Assembly: GCA_949361645.1 (NCBI GenBank)
Contig: OX442422.1
Span: 730,580-794,579, forward strand
Reading direction: 5' to 3'
Length of the DNA: 64,000 nucleotides
Origin: Spongilla lacustris
Taxonomy: Eukaryota; Porifera; Demospongiae; Spongillida; Spongillidae
The position numbers and the translations under genes were made by a program. This document shows, piece by piece, positions 1 through 14,300 of this stretch (its first letter is position 1; each line of letters starts with the position of its first letter). Below the pieces are notes generated by a model, which did not search any database, was not told the DNA's origin, and worked only from the letters and a program-made list of their open reading frames with translations.

Positions 1-132
1 AAAGTTTGAATTGCAAGTCCAGACGATGAATTTTCAGATGCCGCTCAGATGCCATCAGGGGGTGGCCTTTTCAAAGGTTAACGAATGGTTGTTCTTCCAC
101 CCTCAATCCCGCATGACGCTGTTCTCGTGCTG

Positions 133-854
133 CTAGCTTATCCTAAGTGTCCGCCGCACTGTAACAACAGAAGATAAAAGTCAAAGCTTTCAAAACTGAC
201 TTACCCTGTGTCAGCGTGATTGCGTGCGTGAAACTCTCAGCGAGAATCAGCTGTGCTATTTCAAGATATCTGTGGATATAGCAGAGATATGCACTGACAT
301 ATGTACATCGAGAACGTACCGGCTGCGGCAGAGTGAGTTCTTTATTTATAGCCAACGTTGAACCGTTTTTCTGACTGCGATGTAACTCTGCAAATGAAAT
401 AAAAATCAGCAATACGATTAGATCACTTACCTTTCAGTGAGTTCAATAAAATCGTCTCTATAGGAATGCAAAATAAATGTATACATTATAGAACGTAATC
501 TAGTCCTTTTTCGCAATCGGCGTACCGTACATCTTCGGCTACTTTACTTCCATTATACTCGGCAAGGCTTGCACCTTCTTTTACTGCGCACGAACGAGGC
601 GTAATGCTCTCTGAGGTGAACCGCCTTGTCAGCTGGATTTGGCGCTTCGATTGGTGCAGCATTTGGTCAGAGATTCTATACTGATACATCATCTCTGATT
701 TGGTGTAACATTTTAGTGGTAGAGTAGATCTAGACTTACAAGATTTCAGCATTACTGATGCATGTTGCCGCGGGTCATTCTGTAGTTTCACTTGTCCGCA
801 CGATCCAACACTTCTTGCTGACAGCTGCTGCTTGGTTGAATATGACACGCGCAT
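133..854 (-). CDS. Unidentified small multi-exon gene
   Basis: I do not recognise the product. Three minus-strand exons fit together by splice signal and phase: 457-431, 387-205 and 158-133, the last ending in TAG. The introns are about 43 and 46 bp, each with a GTAAGT-type donor and a pyrimidine-rich acceptor. The joined frame runs TILLNSLKELHRSQKN at the start and ITLTQVRRTLRIS before the stop. A likely first exon at 854-740 begins MRVSYSTKQQL and has a GTAAGT donor in phase 1. It cannot join the 457 exon directly because that would create a stop, so at least one exon between 739 and 480 is missing from my model. No domain, signal peptide or membrane segment is evident. The consistent phases favour a real gene, but chance is possible. 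Confidence 0.35.
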
Positions 855-1154
855 GCGTGATGGTTTTTATCAATTAATATTTTTAAATAACTTTCACAAT
901 ATTCTCAGACACATGTATTCAGCCATTTAGTAGATCGATTAATGTATGGCAGCTAACGTCAAGCTAAAGGTCTTTTTTATTTGATCTAATGGTATAATAG
1001 TCTTTTGAAACGAGTACCCTCGAGCGCTCGAGCCCGGATAAATCATACTCAATGAATTTGTTTTAGTGTGTACACTATTGCCTTAAATGGCTTGTTTGTA
1101 CCAGCTGCAGAAAAACCTCAAGTTTGTGGATAGACCTTCTCATGAGATCAAAAG

Positions 1155-1245
<91 letters not shown>
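1155..1245. repeat. (GT)n microsatellite
   Basis: About 90 bp of nearly pure GT repeat. It creates a spurious Cys-Val reading frame. Confidence 0.95.
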
Positions 1246-1246
<1 letters not shown>

Positions 1247-1439
1247 TGTTACATAATCTATTGACCAAGCAAGTTACTTAATCAAGATCAATACTGTCCT
1301 TCGCAATTGTTCAAACCAGTTAATAGTAGGCCTCACTTCAGACAGCATGTTTCAAGGTAAAAGTTGCTGTTGGGTCAAAGTGTCAGTAGAAAAGCAGCTA
1401 TACACAAAATCACATTATTAGCAGATAGCAAATAAGGTC

Positions 1440-1815
1440 TGCTGACCTATGTGGAAAGAGGAGTGGAAGGAATATTAGAAATAGTGAGAAAGGAAGGGTA
1501 GGGGAAGGAAACGAAGGGAGAGGAGATGGGAAGGAGGGGACCAGCAAAGAATAAGTGGAGGGAAGGAAAGCTGAAGGGAAGAAGGGAAGAAGGGAGGGAG
1601 AGAGGGAATAAAGGAGGTTGGAGGAAGATGGACAAAACAGAAGTAGGGAAAGAGGGAAGGCTGGGGAGGAGAGGAGTGGGGAGAGTGAGATAGGAGAGTG
1701 GGGAGAGTGAGGTAGGAGAGTGGGGAGAGGTAGGATAAAGGAGAGATGGAGGGAGGAGTGGGAGAGAGAGTGAGGAGGGGAGAGTGGGGAGACGGAAGGA
1801 CAATAGGGAGGAGAA
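1440..1815. repeat. Purine-rich G/A low-complexity tract
   Basis: About 370 bp of G and A on the plus strand, with degenerate short-period repeats such as AGGAGAGTGGGGAGAG. Proline/serine/leucine-rich reading frames on the minus strand are artefacts of composition. Confidence 0.85.
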
Positions 1816-1859
1816 AGAAAAAGAATAAAGCACACAAGTTTCCCATTGGTTAACCTGTG

Positions 1860-4170
1860 CACATATCTATACATAAGGTCTGCTAGGGCTTATGTAACAG
1901 CTCTCTCCATGTTCAGTAAACCGTCCTTATGGGCATACAGCTATGGACACAAAATGTTTTAATGCTTTTACAGCAACCAATATACACGTACACCCCCAAA
2001 CCGTAAGAACTTGCCTCTCCCTGATGACCATCTACAGAAATGGACACAAGAACCTCTGATCTAGCTCCCTTGCCAAACTGGAGTGAATGTTTGAACATAG
2101 CATATCTGCAAAAGAGGACCTTTTACATGCACATGCTTTAACCCATATACCAGTGGTATTATAGCCATATCACACCAGCCATCCAGCAATCATCCCTACA
2201 ATACAGTAGACCTTAAAAAAAAATGGACCCCACAGAATATCATACTTATACCTACATGTACTATCAAGATGGATGATTGAGATTCTCTTTAAAACCACTT
2301 TGAAATACTAAAGGTACAGAGTTTCTGGTGTTCTGTCCCAGACCTCGATGGGGAACATACAATCCCTCTGGGGTTGGAAGGGTGACACTCAGACAGGTTT
2401 ACACCCTTCCCATCCCCTCCCCCCCATATAAAAAAATTAGTAGGCAAGTGAGTAGGAATAGGAGAGAAGAGAAAGGAGGGTGAAATGGTATGATCAGAGA
2501 AAGTTGAAACGGAGAGGTGGAAAGGACATCGATGGAATAGAGAAATTCTTACAGATGCTCACCTGAAGAATACTTGCTCATTTAATATAAAGAGAATGTA
2601 GCGAATATATGAAGTAGCCTGGAAAGATAAGCATACGTAACTCGTTAGCATGCGCGCGCGTACTAGCTTTATACATGTATAGTATGTCTATGCCTATGCA
2701 AATTATGGTTCATGCCATATGGCTGCGTGTACTACGCACCGTACGCCATACACGGTGTTCCGTGTGCGGCTCAATAGCTAATAGGGCCCTTACCTTTGGA
2801 CTTGTGGAAAGAGTCTAGTCGATCGACACTTAAACAGCCAAAGTACAGGCACCTCTCTTTCAGCAATAATTTAAAATTATTTTTAAAATGACTTTTGATA
2901 ATATTTCCGGCCAATCTAAAGTCGGCATCTAAGTTTCATAAATTTTACAATGGACTGTATACCAGTGTGCATGTCGTCATTGACCACCTGTTCCTATTTA
3001 CTTGCCATACGTTGCAGTTTTAAGATATTCCATGTACTTGTGCAGATGGGCGGGGCACGTAAACACCCTGTCTCAAGCCGTCAAGGCCTGGTTAGATCCA
3101 CGGTTAGAAGAACTTGTGGATGCTAACATGGTCAATTGCAAGTCCACACCATTGAACTACACTAATTCATGAAGTAAAATCGATACTGTACTATAATTAA
3201 GGTATAAAATTATACTGTAGAATAATTACATGTAGCTATAGACCATTTGTGTCTATATATATATAATAATATAATAAATAATACTATATGCATGCATATA
3301 TGATCGCGATCGACTATCGGAATGCACTCTAGCAGAGCATGCACATCTGCATGTACTAAGCTATATCAGTATAGCTTAGCAGGCCAGGACAGAAGTTCGC
3401 GTATATTGTTTATACATATGCATGTTCTTGTATTAGTTGTATAATCAGGTTTTAGTTGTACCTACATGTAACTCTAACTTGAACCTCTGGTCTATTATAA
3501 TTTTATAGGTTTATTTCTTCCCCATATTAAACAATATGTAATTTTATTATGCATGCATATGCATGTCGGACATATATGTATGCATAAACACTTTATGCAC
3601 CATACATGTATATACTGCATTGTATTGTGTGCATATTACGACGCGTACGACGACGTATATATACATGTAAAAACTATCTGCCTCGATCACGTCACTCAGA
3701 TCATGTATCAACTGTACTAAGTTTATGGTAATAATAATAATATACGCGTAATACGCCTACATGTATAGCTACGTTACGTTGTATATACATGTATATGCTG
3801 GCCGCGGAGTTGGCCTATAACACAAAATCCGAGGTTGCATCATAAGCTAGCTCCAGACTCTAAGCTTATAACAGTATCATCTTGTTGCATTTAGGTTGAC
3901 TGCATGTAGATCAATCGTGATGGCTTAAGGGGCGTGGCACAATACATCTTATGTAATATCGAACACTTTGATTGCAAAGTGTCTTCGAGGTCGTGGTATA
4001 TCTGGGTCAACCTAACTATACAGGAGCAATTTGTATGATCATCAGTTCATGATTAAAAACAAACACATGAACAATATTACACCAAAAATTAGGGTGTTCA
4101 AAGGGAGTTCTTTGACGAGATCTTGAACTAGATCAAAATGTGCAGATCCATGTAGTACCAGGGTGACATC
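1860..4170. other. No gene seen
   Basis: AT-rich DNA with scattered ACATGTA/TGCATG motifs and no reading frame with splice-consistent exons. I see nothing further. Confidence 0.5.
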
Positions 4171-4399
4171 TGTTAGGGTAAAAGAATTACACCTTCACAC
4201 TTTATAATGACATACGTACATGCACATAGATCTGTAGTCACATACACAGTGGTGTTGAGAGTGACGTACATCTTCAGCAGGGAGCAAGTAAATACCTGCC
4301 CACATTCATACATCCCACAAGCCAGTTGTTCCTTTACACAGATGTCTGTACATACGTGTGTACATGTAAACATTTAAGTGAACATACATGTACAATGCA

Positions 4400-5370
4400 T
4401 TATCATTCCAAACAGCACCCACCTTGTTCCTTAAAATTCCCAGGTACATGGGAATGTCATTTTGTTTCAAGTAGAAACACTCTTACCTGCATATACATGT
4501 GTACATTTCAGTGAACAAGGAAAATGCCTACATTCCAAATAGCGCCCACCTTACACCTTAATGATACAATGCTGGCACTTTGGGGACACCATTCTGGTTC
4601 AAGGTGAGGCCAAGAGGAACACTCGGAAACAGATGTCTGTACCTGTATTGGTATAAACAAATACAACAACACGCCATCTTACTGCTGAAATTTTACGGGC
4701 GTATGCAACCTTCATTAGCAAGCACATTGGGGATCTCATTGTGGCCCCTCCCCTTTCCCTTCCCATATGCCCAAACTCCCATTGCAAACCCCTCCACCTC
4801 CCATGTGCCCCTCTTTTCATGCACTCACTCATCACATGACACTTTCTCTCCATCTACACAATAAGTCTTCTGGTTCAATTAAGGTCATGCAGGCCAGAGA
4901 AACACATTTGTACTTGTTACACATGTAAGTGACGTTTGTAATGCGGGAACATGGACATCACCCTCATTCCAAATAGCACACACCTTACTCCTAGCATAGC
5001 AGGCACAGTGGGGACTTTATTCTGGTTAAAGGTCAAGCCAGAGAAACACACCCACACAGATGTCTCTACCTGTCTACATGTGTACAATACAATGCAACAA
5101 CCCTTTGCCTTCATTCCTACCACTGCCCACCTTAATAACAGGAAAATTGGGGACAAAAAGCACCATCTTGCCTGTACCTGCAGTGTACATGTGCCCACAT
5201 TCCAAATAGTACCCACCTTATACCTGTACCTGCAGTGTACATGTGTACATTTCAGTCAACAAGCTGGAATGCCCACATTCCAAACAGTGCTCACCATACA
5301 CTTTAATATAGCATTGCTGGCACTTTGGGGATACCATTCTCGTTCCCTCTGAAACATAGTACCTACAATT
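4400..5370 (+). repeat. Degenerate long-period tandem repeat
   Basis: A unit containing TTCCAAATAG-CCCACCTTA, a segment like CTGGCACTTTGGGGA and ACCATTCTGGTTCAAGGT recurs at about 4410, 4535, 4965 and 5275. The copies are diverged and unevenly spaced. Phrases like TGTACCTGCAGTGTACATGTG are also repeated between 5170 and 5250. I infer an old tandem duplication and see no coding function. Confidence 0.6.
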
Positions 5371-5996
5371 ATTGGTACAATACAGACACACAGAAGTCAA
5401 ATACAAATGCAAGCCATCTTACTGCTTATTGGCGTACACATGCAGCCTTTGGGGAAAAGGGGAAAGGGGTCGTACATATAGTAAATACGAGTGCAAATAG
5501 TACAAGTTTAAGAGTGATGGTGACCTTGTTTTGAGGAGGAGCAGTCGTTTGCACCCATCGACCACGAAATTCACATTGGGGATCTCAATCTGGCCCTCTC
5601 ACATGTGCCCAATCTACCACTGGTAATTGCACACCCCTCTACCTCCCGTGTGCCCTAGACAAGGAGGAAGCGCAGAGGGCACATACATGTAGGAGGAGAG
5701 AGGGCATATGCAGGTCCATAGCCAAGTAGTCTGGCAGCGGAGGGGGTGGTGGTGGTGGTGGTGGTGGGGGGTCGCTGTTGACTATTCATCCTGTGGGGGG
5801 GAGGGGGCTGTCAAAAAGGGATCGATCCCCCCTGGTACGGGCCTGAGCAGGGGGGGGGGGGGGGGGTCCCTTGCAATGGGCCAAATACGAGAATACAAAG
5901 AGCCACAAAGCGCCTTCAGGCCTGATGCAAAGCAAATTAAGCTAGACGGGGGGAGAACTCAACCATCGAACGGGGAGGATCGACCGATCCCCCCAA

Positions 5997-6241
5997 TCCC
6001 CAGGAGAGGCATATGGAAGGGGAGAGGCATATGGGAGGGGAGAGGCATATGGGAGGGGAGAGGCATATGGGAGGGGAGAGGCATATGGGAGGGGAAAGGC
6101 ATATGGGAGGGGAGAGGCATATGGGAGGGGAGAGGCATATGGGAGGGGAGAGGCATATGGGAGGGGAGAGGCATATGGGAGGGAAGACGCATATGGGAGG
6201 GAAGAGGCATATGGAAGGGGAGAGGCATATGGGAGGAGAGA
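5997..6241 (+). repeat. 18-bp minisatellite
   Basis: About 13 head-to-tail copies of an 18-bp unit, GAGAGGCATATGGGAGGG, with few substitutions. Eighteen is divisible by three, so all frames stay open and give hexapeptide repeats (for example GIWEGR). I regard these as by-products, not a gene. Confidence 0.92.
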
Positions 6242-6244
6242 GGG

Positions 6245-8140
6245 CTCATACATCTCCTCTTCTTCCTCATCACTGTCCAAGTCCTCATAGCTGCATTGAG
6301 AACAATCTACCCATAGACATAGATCTGTCACCCCTACGACCACCCATCATTCTATCATATCCATCTCCCCTAACACGTACTCATACGACATTGCATACCC
6401 CTACACCTCTCATATGTGCCCCTACCTTCATGCACTCACTCGTAACATCTCACATTCTCCCTCTGCACCATTACAACTCTTCTCTCCTCTGTACACAACT
6501 AGAAATCAAGGATGAATTGTGTGTAGGGAAGCTGTTTACCTTCATATCTCCTGCCTCTCAGCCCACTTGTCTACAATGATTGTCTTTCCAAGGTTCTCTC
6601 CATGCTCAAACTTTGTCAACCCATGGTTTCTCTTATATGTATTCTCTTCCCAAGTGCACCCATTGGATCACAAATTGCATGGTGGAAGCCAGATGCGCTC
6701 TAAATAAAGGAGAATAGAGTACACGTACATAGAAAAATTAATACCACAATATATGTGGCAAGCAAACTAGTATGCAAGATACGCACTGGCAAAACTAAAA
6801 CACGCACCAGCACATGTGCTGGTATACTATCTGAGCTATGTACAAAAATAACCCACAATAACCGGCTTACCGTTTCTACACACAGCGCGAATCCAGTTAC
6901 TAGTAGTCACCATCGTTGGGCAAATCGGTTAGCTCCGCTTCACAAGATTGCAGACTACTTTCCACTCCACTGAGTTTTAAAAATGGGCCTCTATAGTTCA
7001 GAGAACAATTAATTATCCTACAATTGGCAGATGACGTTATTAATATACGTCTGCAAACGCCCCCTTATTACTCTGTTACAAATATTAATAATATGCCATA
7101 CGATTGCAGGTCTTGTTTTGGCAGGCTGTCTAGTTACCGGTCGGTACACACTTTGGATAATAGCGTAGTAGGCCGTACTAGTATCAACGTAACAGCGGTC
7201 TCGGTGTGTACGGCACGAAGTGTTGTCTGCCCGTGTACCGCCTGAATGGCTGATGTACGTCAGTTGATTGCAGTTCGCTTGTACAATGCATCACAAATTA
7301 AAGCATGCAGTACTAGTTGGAATGTAAATATACACTTCCATATACATACATATCCGCATAATTTTCTACCCTTCACATATCTGCATTTCACTCCCGATAT
7401 TGGTCCACACTTTACCACTATAGACACGCATCTGCATTCTAGTCCTCATACTAAGCATTCGACATACTGGTCCCGATATGTATCCCGATACTAGCATTGC
7501 TGCATATGTATCAGCATATGGTATCATATGCAGAGTCTGCATAGTTCTGCATACGATACACTTCCGCGCGGTGTGAAGTGACGAATTTTAACGTATAAAT
7601 GACGTGACAGAGTGACGGGGAAAGAGACATTACCGTCCACTCTCAGTCCACAGACGGCCCGTTGAAATTGATTTCAATGGTATCCGCCTACATCAAAGAG
7701 ACGGGTAAGGTCACATGATGAGACGTTACCGTGTCCATGTAACGGTTTCGCAGTGCCAATTTACTCTTCCTCATCAGCAAGATTCTGCCGGTAGTTCTTC
7801 ATTTGATTCCAAGGGCCGTGAGGCCACATTAAAGGGAAGATTATTATCAGTGATGACTTAAAGACTATACTAACGCTAGTAAGCCACGGATACACCCGGT
7901 ACTAAGTAACAGTTACACCAACTTACATGAGCTCACGTCACTACTAGAATGGTCACAGTCACGCCGACTCACGCCTCACGCGAGCAAGCCCCACCTGCTA
8001 TTGTTTAAACGAGTACTTTACCGAGTCGTGAACGATAATGCGTGCCGTTCTTCAAAATCTTGTTGGAATACAGCAAACCTTAATTGATGGGCCTACGTAA
8101 TGATTTAAGAGGCGTGGTCGAAAAACGGGCATGTTTGAAG
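6245..8140. other. No gene seen
   Basis: Mixed unique sequence. Short open frames lack splice or start context, and nothing recognisable was found. Confidence 0.45.
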
Positions 8141-8144
8141 GCGA

Positions 8145-8145
8145 A

Positions 8146-8179
<34 letters not shown>

Positions 8180-8262
8180 CGTTGACCTGGCCCTTGATTT
8201 TAAAGAATTTTTGGGATGGTGTCTATTACCTCTTTTTTTTTTGCCCCCCCCCCCCCCCCCTC
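8145..8262. repeat. Homopolymer G and C runs
   Basis: A poly-G run of about 34 bases lies near 8146-8179 and a poly-C run of about 17 near 8245. Exact lengths in such runs are often unreliable in assemblies, and the pair could form a hairpin. Confidence 0.85.
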
Positions 8263-8343
8263 GAGGCCACGTGATTCTTTTGGTCTTAACCGTTTTAATA
8301 GACAGTCGCGTTGGTGGCTATAAAGATTACTTCGCTTTCTGAC

Positions 8344-11300
8344 ATGTCCAACGACCATGGACGAGACAACTGCGATACACCCAGGACTCGATGGGTACAC
8401 ACGGAAGCGGAAAAGAATCCGGTAACACCCGAGCGCGGCCATCCAAGCCCACTGCCGTCAGCACTTTCTCTAAAATCGAAGCTATTCATGGCTTTAGCCA
8501 TTCTACAAGGTATGGATGGCATAATGCCCTGCAATAACCCTCCACCCAGCATGTAATGTCCCCTAGTATTATCTACTAATGTATATGAAATCAGGATGAT
8601 AGAGAAATAGCAACAAGTGCAGTGCGATCCCAATGTCCTCGATGCAGACTTTCTTTGGCATCTTGCTTTGGTTATCAAGGATAGGAAATGGGGTAAAGTT
8701 TTTGTTCTTGAAGGCAGTTCAGAAGGTGGCTTCTCGCCTTCAGCTGATCGAACTCCAAACCTGATATATATAATATTGTGCCCCATTTTTATCTAAATGC
8801 AATGCAAATGGCGTGGCAATTGCAAATACCCCACAGGCACTCCCACCTTTCTGGTTCATAGAGTACTACCAGAGATAATATTATCTGATCTCTGGTGCTA
8901 CGTGTACTAAGCCTCCCCCTTACCCCCCTACGCCCCCACCAAAAAAGAAAGGCTCAAGTTTTAAAACGAGCATATTGTCATAATCATTAATGCTAGCGCG
9001 CACCTGTTTCAACATTTCTAGAAACTTAGCAAGGCGGAGGGCACAATATAAATAAATATGATATTATAATTAAGGCCTGTAGCCAATAAGTCTGGCTGGG
9101 AGATCGATTAATAGGACTGTACATGTGGGACTGGGTACAGGAGGGATGTGTGCTCTACCTCTTGGGCCCGATACGAAAAGGGGGTTGTACATTTCAGGCC
9201 TGATGCAAAGTAGGTGGGACTGTTAGCTTATAGGGCCTGATACAAAAAGGGCCAAGCATCAAATGGGGGGGGGGGGGGGGGGGGGAGAAATCTCTCCATC
9301 CTATCTCACCGCCTGCCCAGCCTACGTATTAGGATAGGCGGAGCATCCATCAGCAGGAGGGGGGACAATTTGTGCGGAGAGGGGACAATATCTGCTAGCG
9401 GATTATGTTTGTGGGGGTAGGACACAATCTGCTCCTACACTAGTATTAGTAGGGGATTAAACACTATCTGACCAGCATGTGGTGGTTAACTTAATAGTGG
9501 TTTTGACATTTTTATACCCACACCTATATAATACTGTGAGATTTTTTTCAGTATAATATCTCTTTGGGCAGTTAGTTTGAGTCAAAAGGTATTGCAATTG
9601 CATTGGACATCTCCCAAGTCGTGCATTAGACTCATGCAAACATCTGCAGCAGATTACAATCATGGTACATATTTCACTGCATAATTTGTAGGTTGCAACT
9701 CTTTGCAACAAGGGCTTAATTGGCAAACGGGGTTCAAATCATTGTTTCCAACAACGCCTTTACTGAAGTGCAATATTGAGTTCCTGAAGCAAAATACATA
9801 CCAATATAGCAGAAAAGTACACTAGGCAACATATACATTGCCCACGATTTAAAAAAAAAAAGGTCAAAACTGAGATATTTCTCATACTCATTTGAGTTGC
9901 AGGCAACATGTTGCTTAGTTTGTGGGAGAAAACAATATCGTATTCCCAGCCCTGGGTTTTGTTCAAAGATCCCAGGTTCATCCCAGGTTGATAGGCTATT
10001 AACAAAATTCACAGTTGACTTGGCGGACGTCAATGGTTGATTTAGTAGTTATCAACCTGGGATTGTCAAACAAAACCCAGGTTGAGAATACGATATTTTT
10101 TCCTGTGCTAGCCTTGGCACATGGATCCAAACCTTAGGCGTTTTGAGTACGGTGCTGACGGGACCTCAGATTCGGGGCAAGCCAGATCCATTTTTGTAAT
10201 TTGACTCATTTCTTTCAATGAAGAGTGTTTGGATGGCACCCAGAGTATAATTTGGCACCAGTCTCGGTCACCGGGTGGAAAGTTGGATGTCAAGCATGCT
10301 TGGCGTGACCTCAAAACCTAAACCCTAGAACCCAAATATCTTTCCTGTGCCTTGATATGCCTTCCATATGGACAGTTAGGTAGTGAGGCAAAATATGACT
10401 TCACACCTTGTGTGGAAGTTGGGTCATATGCATATAGGAAGTGGGGTAATTTGTGCTTGAGAAGTCAGGTCATGTGACATGAGGCGATGTGGGGTCATGT
10501 GACATGAGAAAGCCTGATGGTGGGGTCATGTGACATGAGACAGATGTGTGGTCATGTGACATGAGGCAGAGGTGGGGTTATGTGACATGAGGCAGAGGTG
10601 GGGTCATGTGACTTGAGGCAGAGGTGGTGTTATGTGACATGAAGCAAGCACAAAATAAGTCAAATGTACACGTCAATCCTTGTGTAATTTACTCCACAAC
10701 ACAGGAACACACGAGGCGGCTGGTAGAGTTGTTCCTGTGTGTAATGTATGCATTTTAATGCTTACGTGCAACTCTCACCCCTAGCTGTGTTTGCATGGAA
10801 TTGAACTATAGACTTAGAGGTACACATCCTGTCATCGTTGAATAACAATTATTTATCAATAGCAATTATTAAATCTTTACACAGCCAGTTAAAAAAAAGT
10901 TCTCTTGTTGTCTATATTTCTGTTCCAGCATCAATAAAGTTATGAAAAAGGACTGTATTGATTCATGCAAAAGCACATTCCACAGTGTTCAAGTGGCAGT
11001 GTACTAAAATAGTTCGTCATCGTTATGTCCACACAGCTGCAGTTGTATTAGGTCTGCAGATCTCCATGGCAGTCATTAGCTACTATGATGCTATGCATGT
11101 AAGTAGTATTTTGCTCTTTTGTTCTTGTGCCAACACTTTTCTGAACCTCACTCAGCTGTTTGGTAATGATAAATTCATCTACATAATCTTTTTCATTGGC
11201 CTAACCTTCTACAACCTGGTACTCTGTATGTATTCTGTGAGTTGGAGTTGCTGAACACATGAGAAACTTTTTCTGTGTGCATTATTTGTTAAAACACTGA

Positions 11301-14300
11301 CCTCTCATATTGCTATCTGTCACTAACCTCACAGCATCAGTACACAGGTCCATTAACCCCCTCCGTATAACTACACAGGTCCATTAACCCCCTCCATACC
11401 ACTACACAGGTCCATTAACTCCTCCATACCACTGCACCAATCCCTCCATACACTGCATCAATCCCTCCATACCACTGCACCAATCCCTCCATACCACTGC
11501 ACCAATCCCCATACCCCTGCATCAATCCTCCATACCACTGCACCAATCCCCCCATACCACTGCATCAATCCCTCCATACCACTGCATCAATCCCTCCATA
11601 CCACTGCACTGACCAATACCTCCATACCACTGCACACTACTCCATTAAACCCTAGCTATGATGCTACTACAGTGCAGGTCCATTAACCCCACAATGCAAT
11701 GTTGTGGTTTTATGTGCCTTTACTTTAGTTGAAGCAGCAAGACAGAGTCGAGGTGTTTGCATTTATCATCACCAACACTTTGACATTGCTCTATGCTGCA
11801 TTACAAGGTAATGTGGTTATATAGGGTGTGATATAGGGAGTGTGGAGGTATAGGGAGTGGAGTGATATAGGGTTTGTGGTGATACAGGGAGTGTGGTGAT
11901 ATAGGGAGTAGGGAGTGGTGATATAGGGAGTGGGTTATATAGGGTGTGTGGTAATATAGGGAGTGGGGTGATATAGGGTGTGTGGTGATATAGGGAGTGT
12001 GGTGATATAGGGAGTGGTGATATAGGGAGTGGGTTATATCGGGTGTGTGGTGATATAGGGAATGTGTGATATAGGGAGTGGTGACTATGTTGACATAGAG
12101 AGAGTGCGTTTATATAGACAGTGTGTTGATACATGTAGATATAAAGTGGTGCCCAGTATCAGCCTGCATATTCGGTCATACATATACCTTTTCAGTTTAT
12201 CAGTTCAGAGGCTATGGAGGTCAGTGTGAAGCACTTTCTACCATAGGATGGATTGCAGTGGCTAATGTGAGTGTTAAGTGCACACTGTAGGTGAGTGTAG
12301 TCCATATCTGGTCACGTGCTTATATATGTTGTGATTTGTACACAAGCTGAGTTGTGTAGCCCAGTAGCTGAAAGTCTAACAACAGTGTGATCAGCTTGTG
12401 ATCACATGTGTTACATGCGATCCCTGCTGTGTTACATGTGATCACTGCTGTGTTACATGTGATCACTGATGCGTTGTGTATACTTGCATTCAGTTCAAGC
12501 TCTTAAGCTACAAAATTCGCCCATACTAATATTTTGTACATGTATTTTACGCGCAAAGCGTGGATTTGCGCAATCCTGGGATTGTCCTGCGCAAACCCTG
12601 GATCCATGGTTTGTGGTACAAACCCTGGATCCATGGTTTGCGGTATAAACCATGGATTGGCCGCGCAAACCAGGGATTGCTCGTGCGCAAAGCATGGATC
12701 TGGACAATCCTGGGATTGACCTGCGCAAAGCATAGATAGACATGTCTGCATATCGAGAGTTACGTTAGTAACTCTCTCGAGAGTTACATTAGTAACTCTC
12801 ATATAGGATTTGACCCCGATTATGAAGTCATTAAAAAACGGGACCCGCTTCTAACGGAACTCGGATCGCTTAGCTCTTTGTCATCGTCGAACAAGCAGTC
12901 AAAAACGAGCAGTTTCATGTTTGTTAGATGTCATAAAACCGCGCGGTTGTGGAGAACAAAACATTTGTCGTAACTCGTACCCAGTCCCACCGTATTTCTC
13001 GTTGTTGTTGTTGTTCTTCTTCTTCTTCTTCTTCTTGACCACGCATAACTCGAGATAGGAACACTTCTAAGAAATGAAAATCACACCAATAGCTTCAGAA
13101 TTCATTGGCATTCTCGCTTCAGTGGTCAAAATGTATCGAGGCTACATTTTATATCGGTGGTTGTTTTAGCAAATGACGTATATTTAAGCATCCTGTATCT
13201 GACAGGACTCAAAACGATTAGAACTTGTTCATATTTTGTTCCAGTACATGTAGCTGTACATGTATATATGTAATCCAATGTGTACGGTCTGGGCACTACA
13301 CCTAGTGAAATCGTGGCACGTATCCGGTTTGGGCACTAGCGCTTAGGCGGCTATTTACTAAATATCATCGGAACCCCGTGCCAGAACTAACCGGTGAGGG
13401 TATCACCGGAACCTCGAGCCTAAACTAAACTTTAAAGAGGCAACGATACAACGAAAATTCAGCGGCCATGAAGAGCTAGTGCAGAACATCGGGACGATTT
13501 CATCGCTTCTCCTTCTGCGAAAAGGATGCGATTCTAAGAACGCACGACCGTCGACCGAAGCCAAACATGCTGCTGGAAAAGTGCTACAGCAGGGTAATCG
13601 GCTTGGAAAGCTACCAAACCCAATAGGTACGTTCGAATTGGACTGAGTGCATGATACAATAAGTATTTGGGTTAGATGTACTAGTACATCAGTTGACCCT
13701 TGTGTATCCACGTGACTGAGAGGTCACACGCATACCTTGTCCACGTATACAAATGTCATGTACATCTGTAGATCTATACATACACGTTCGTGTGGCATCA
13801 TTTAAAAAAAACCTTTCTATTCTTTACATTGATGTATGGTTATACAAGACTCTACAACTTATTTTTAAAAAGTAGCACAAGTGTGCGTTACAAGCAGACG
13901 CTAGGGCTATCCTATGTAAACTATAGCAGTAGAGGTCAGTTCATTGTGTACTTGGGAAAACTGTGCTTTGTCATCAATAAAAAAGGTCTGCCCAGGTCAA
14001 TTAACAGTTTTAACATGGCTTCTGTTTATCAATTACCCCATACTGTACATGATTTTGTGAGTAATTGTAAATTTCATTGCATGTGTTTATTTTCTGTATC
14101 TTTCAGCTTTTCCCTGTATGAACCAAAAAAACCATACTGAGGGAATATAAAGGTAGCTTCAAAAAGGCTATTGTAAGGAATAGCATACTGTTATATGGGC
14201 TTAATGATGCCTTTTGCAATCCCACCCATGGTTAGCACAAAAGGTCAGCTGTTTGTGAAGTTAGTGCCGGTGCATTGCTTAACAAGGCACTGAGCATGCA

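Noticed and set aside
1410..1874. Pro/Ser/Leu-rich minus-strand frames
   Set aside because: Overlapping open frames in all phases follow from the purine-rich composition; there are no motifs or splice structure.
8295..8786. 163-residue minus-strand frame
   Set aside because: It is antisense to the likely first exon of the UPF0658-like gene; no motif or splice support.
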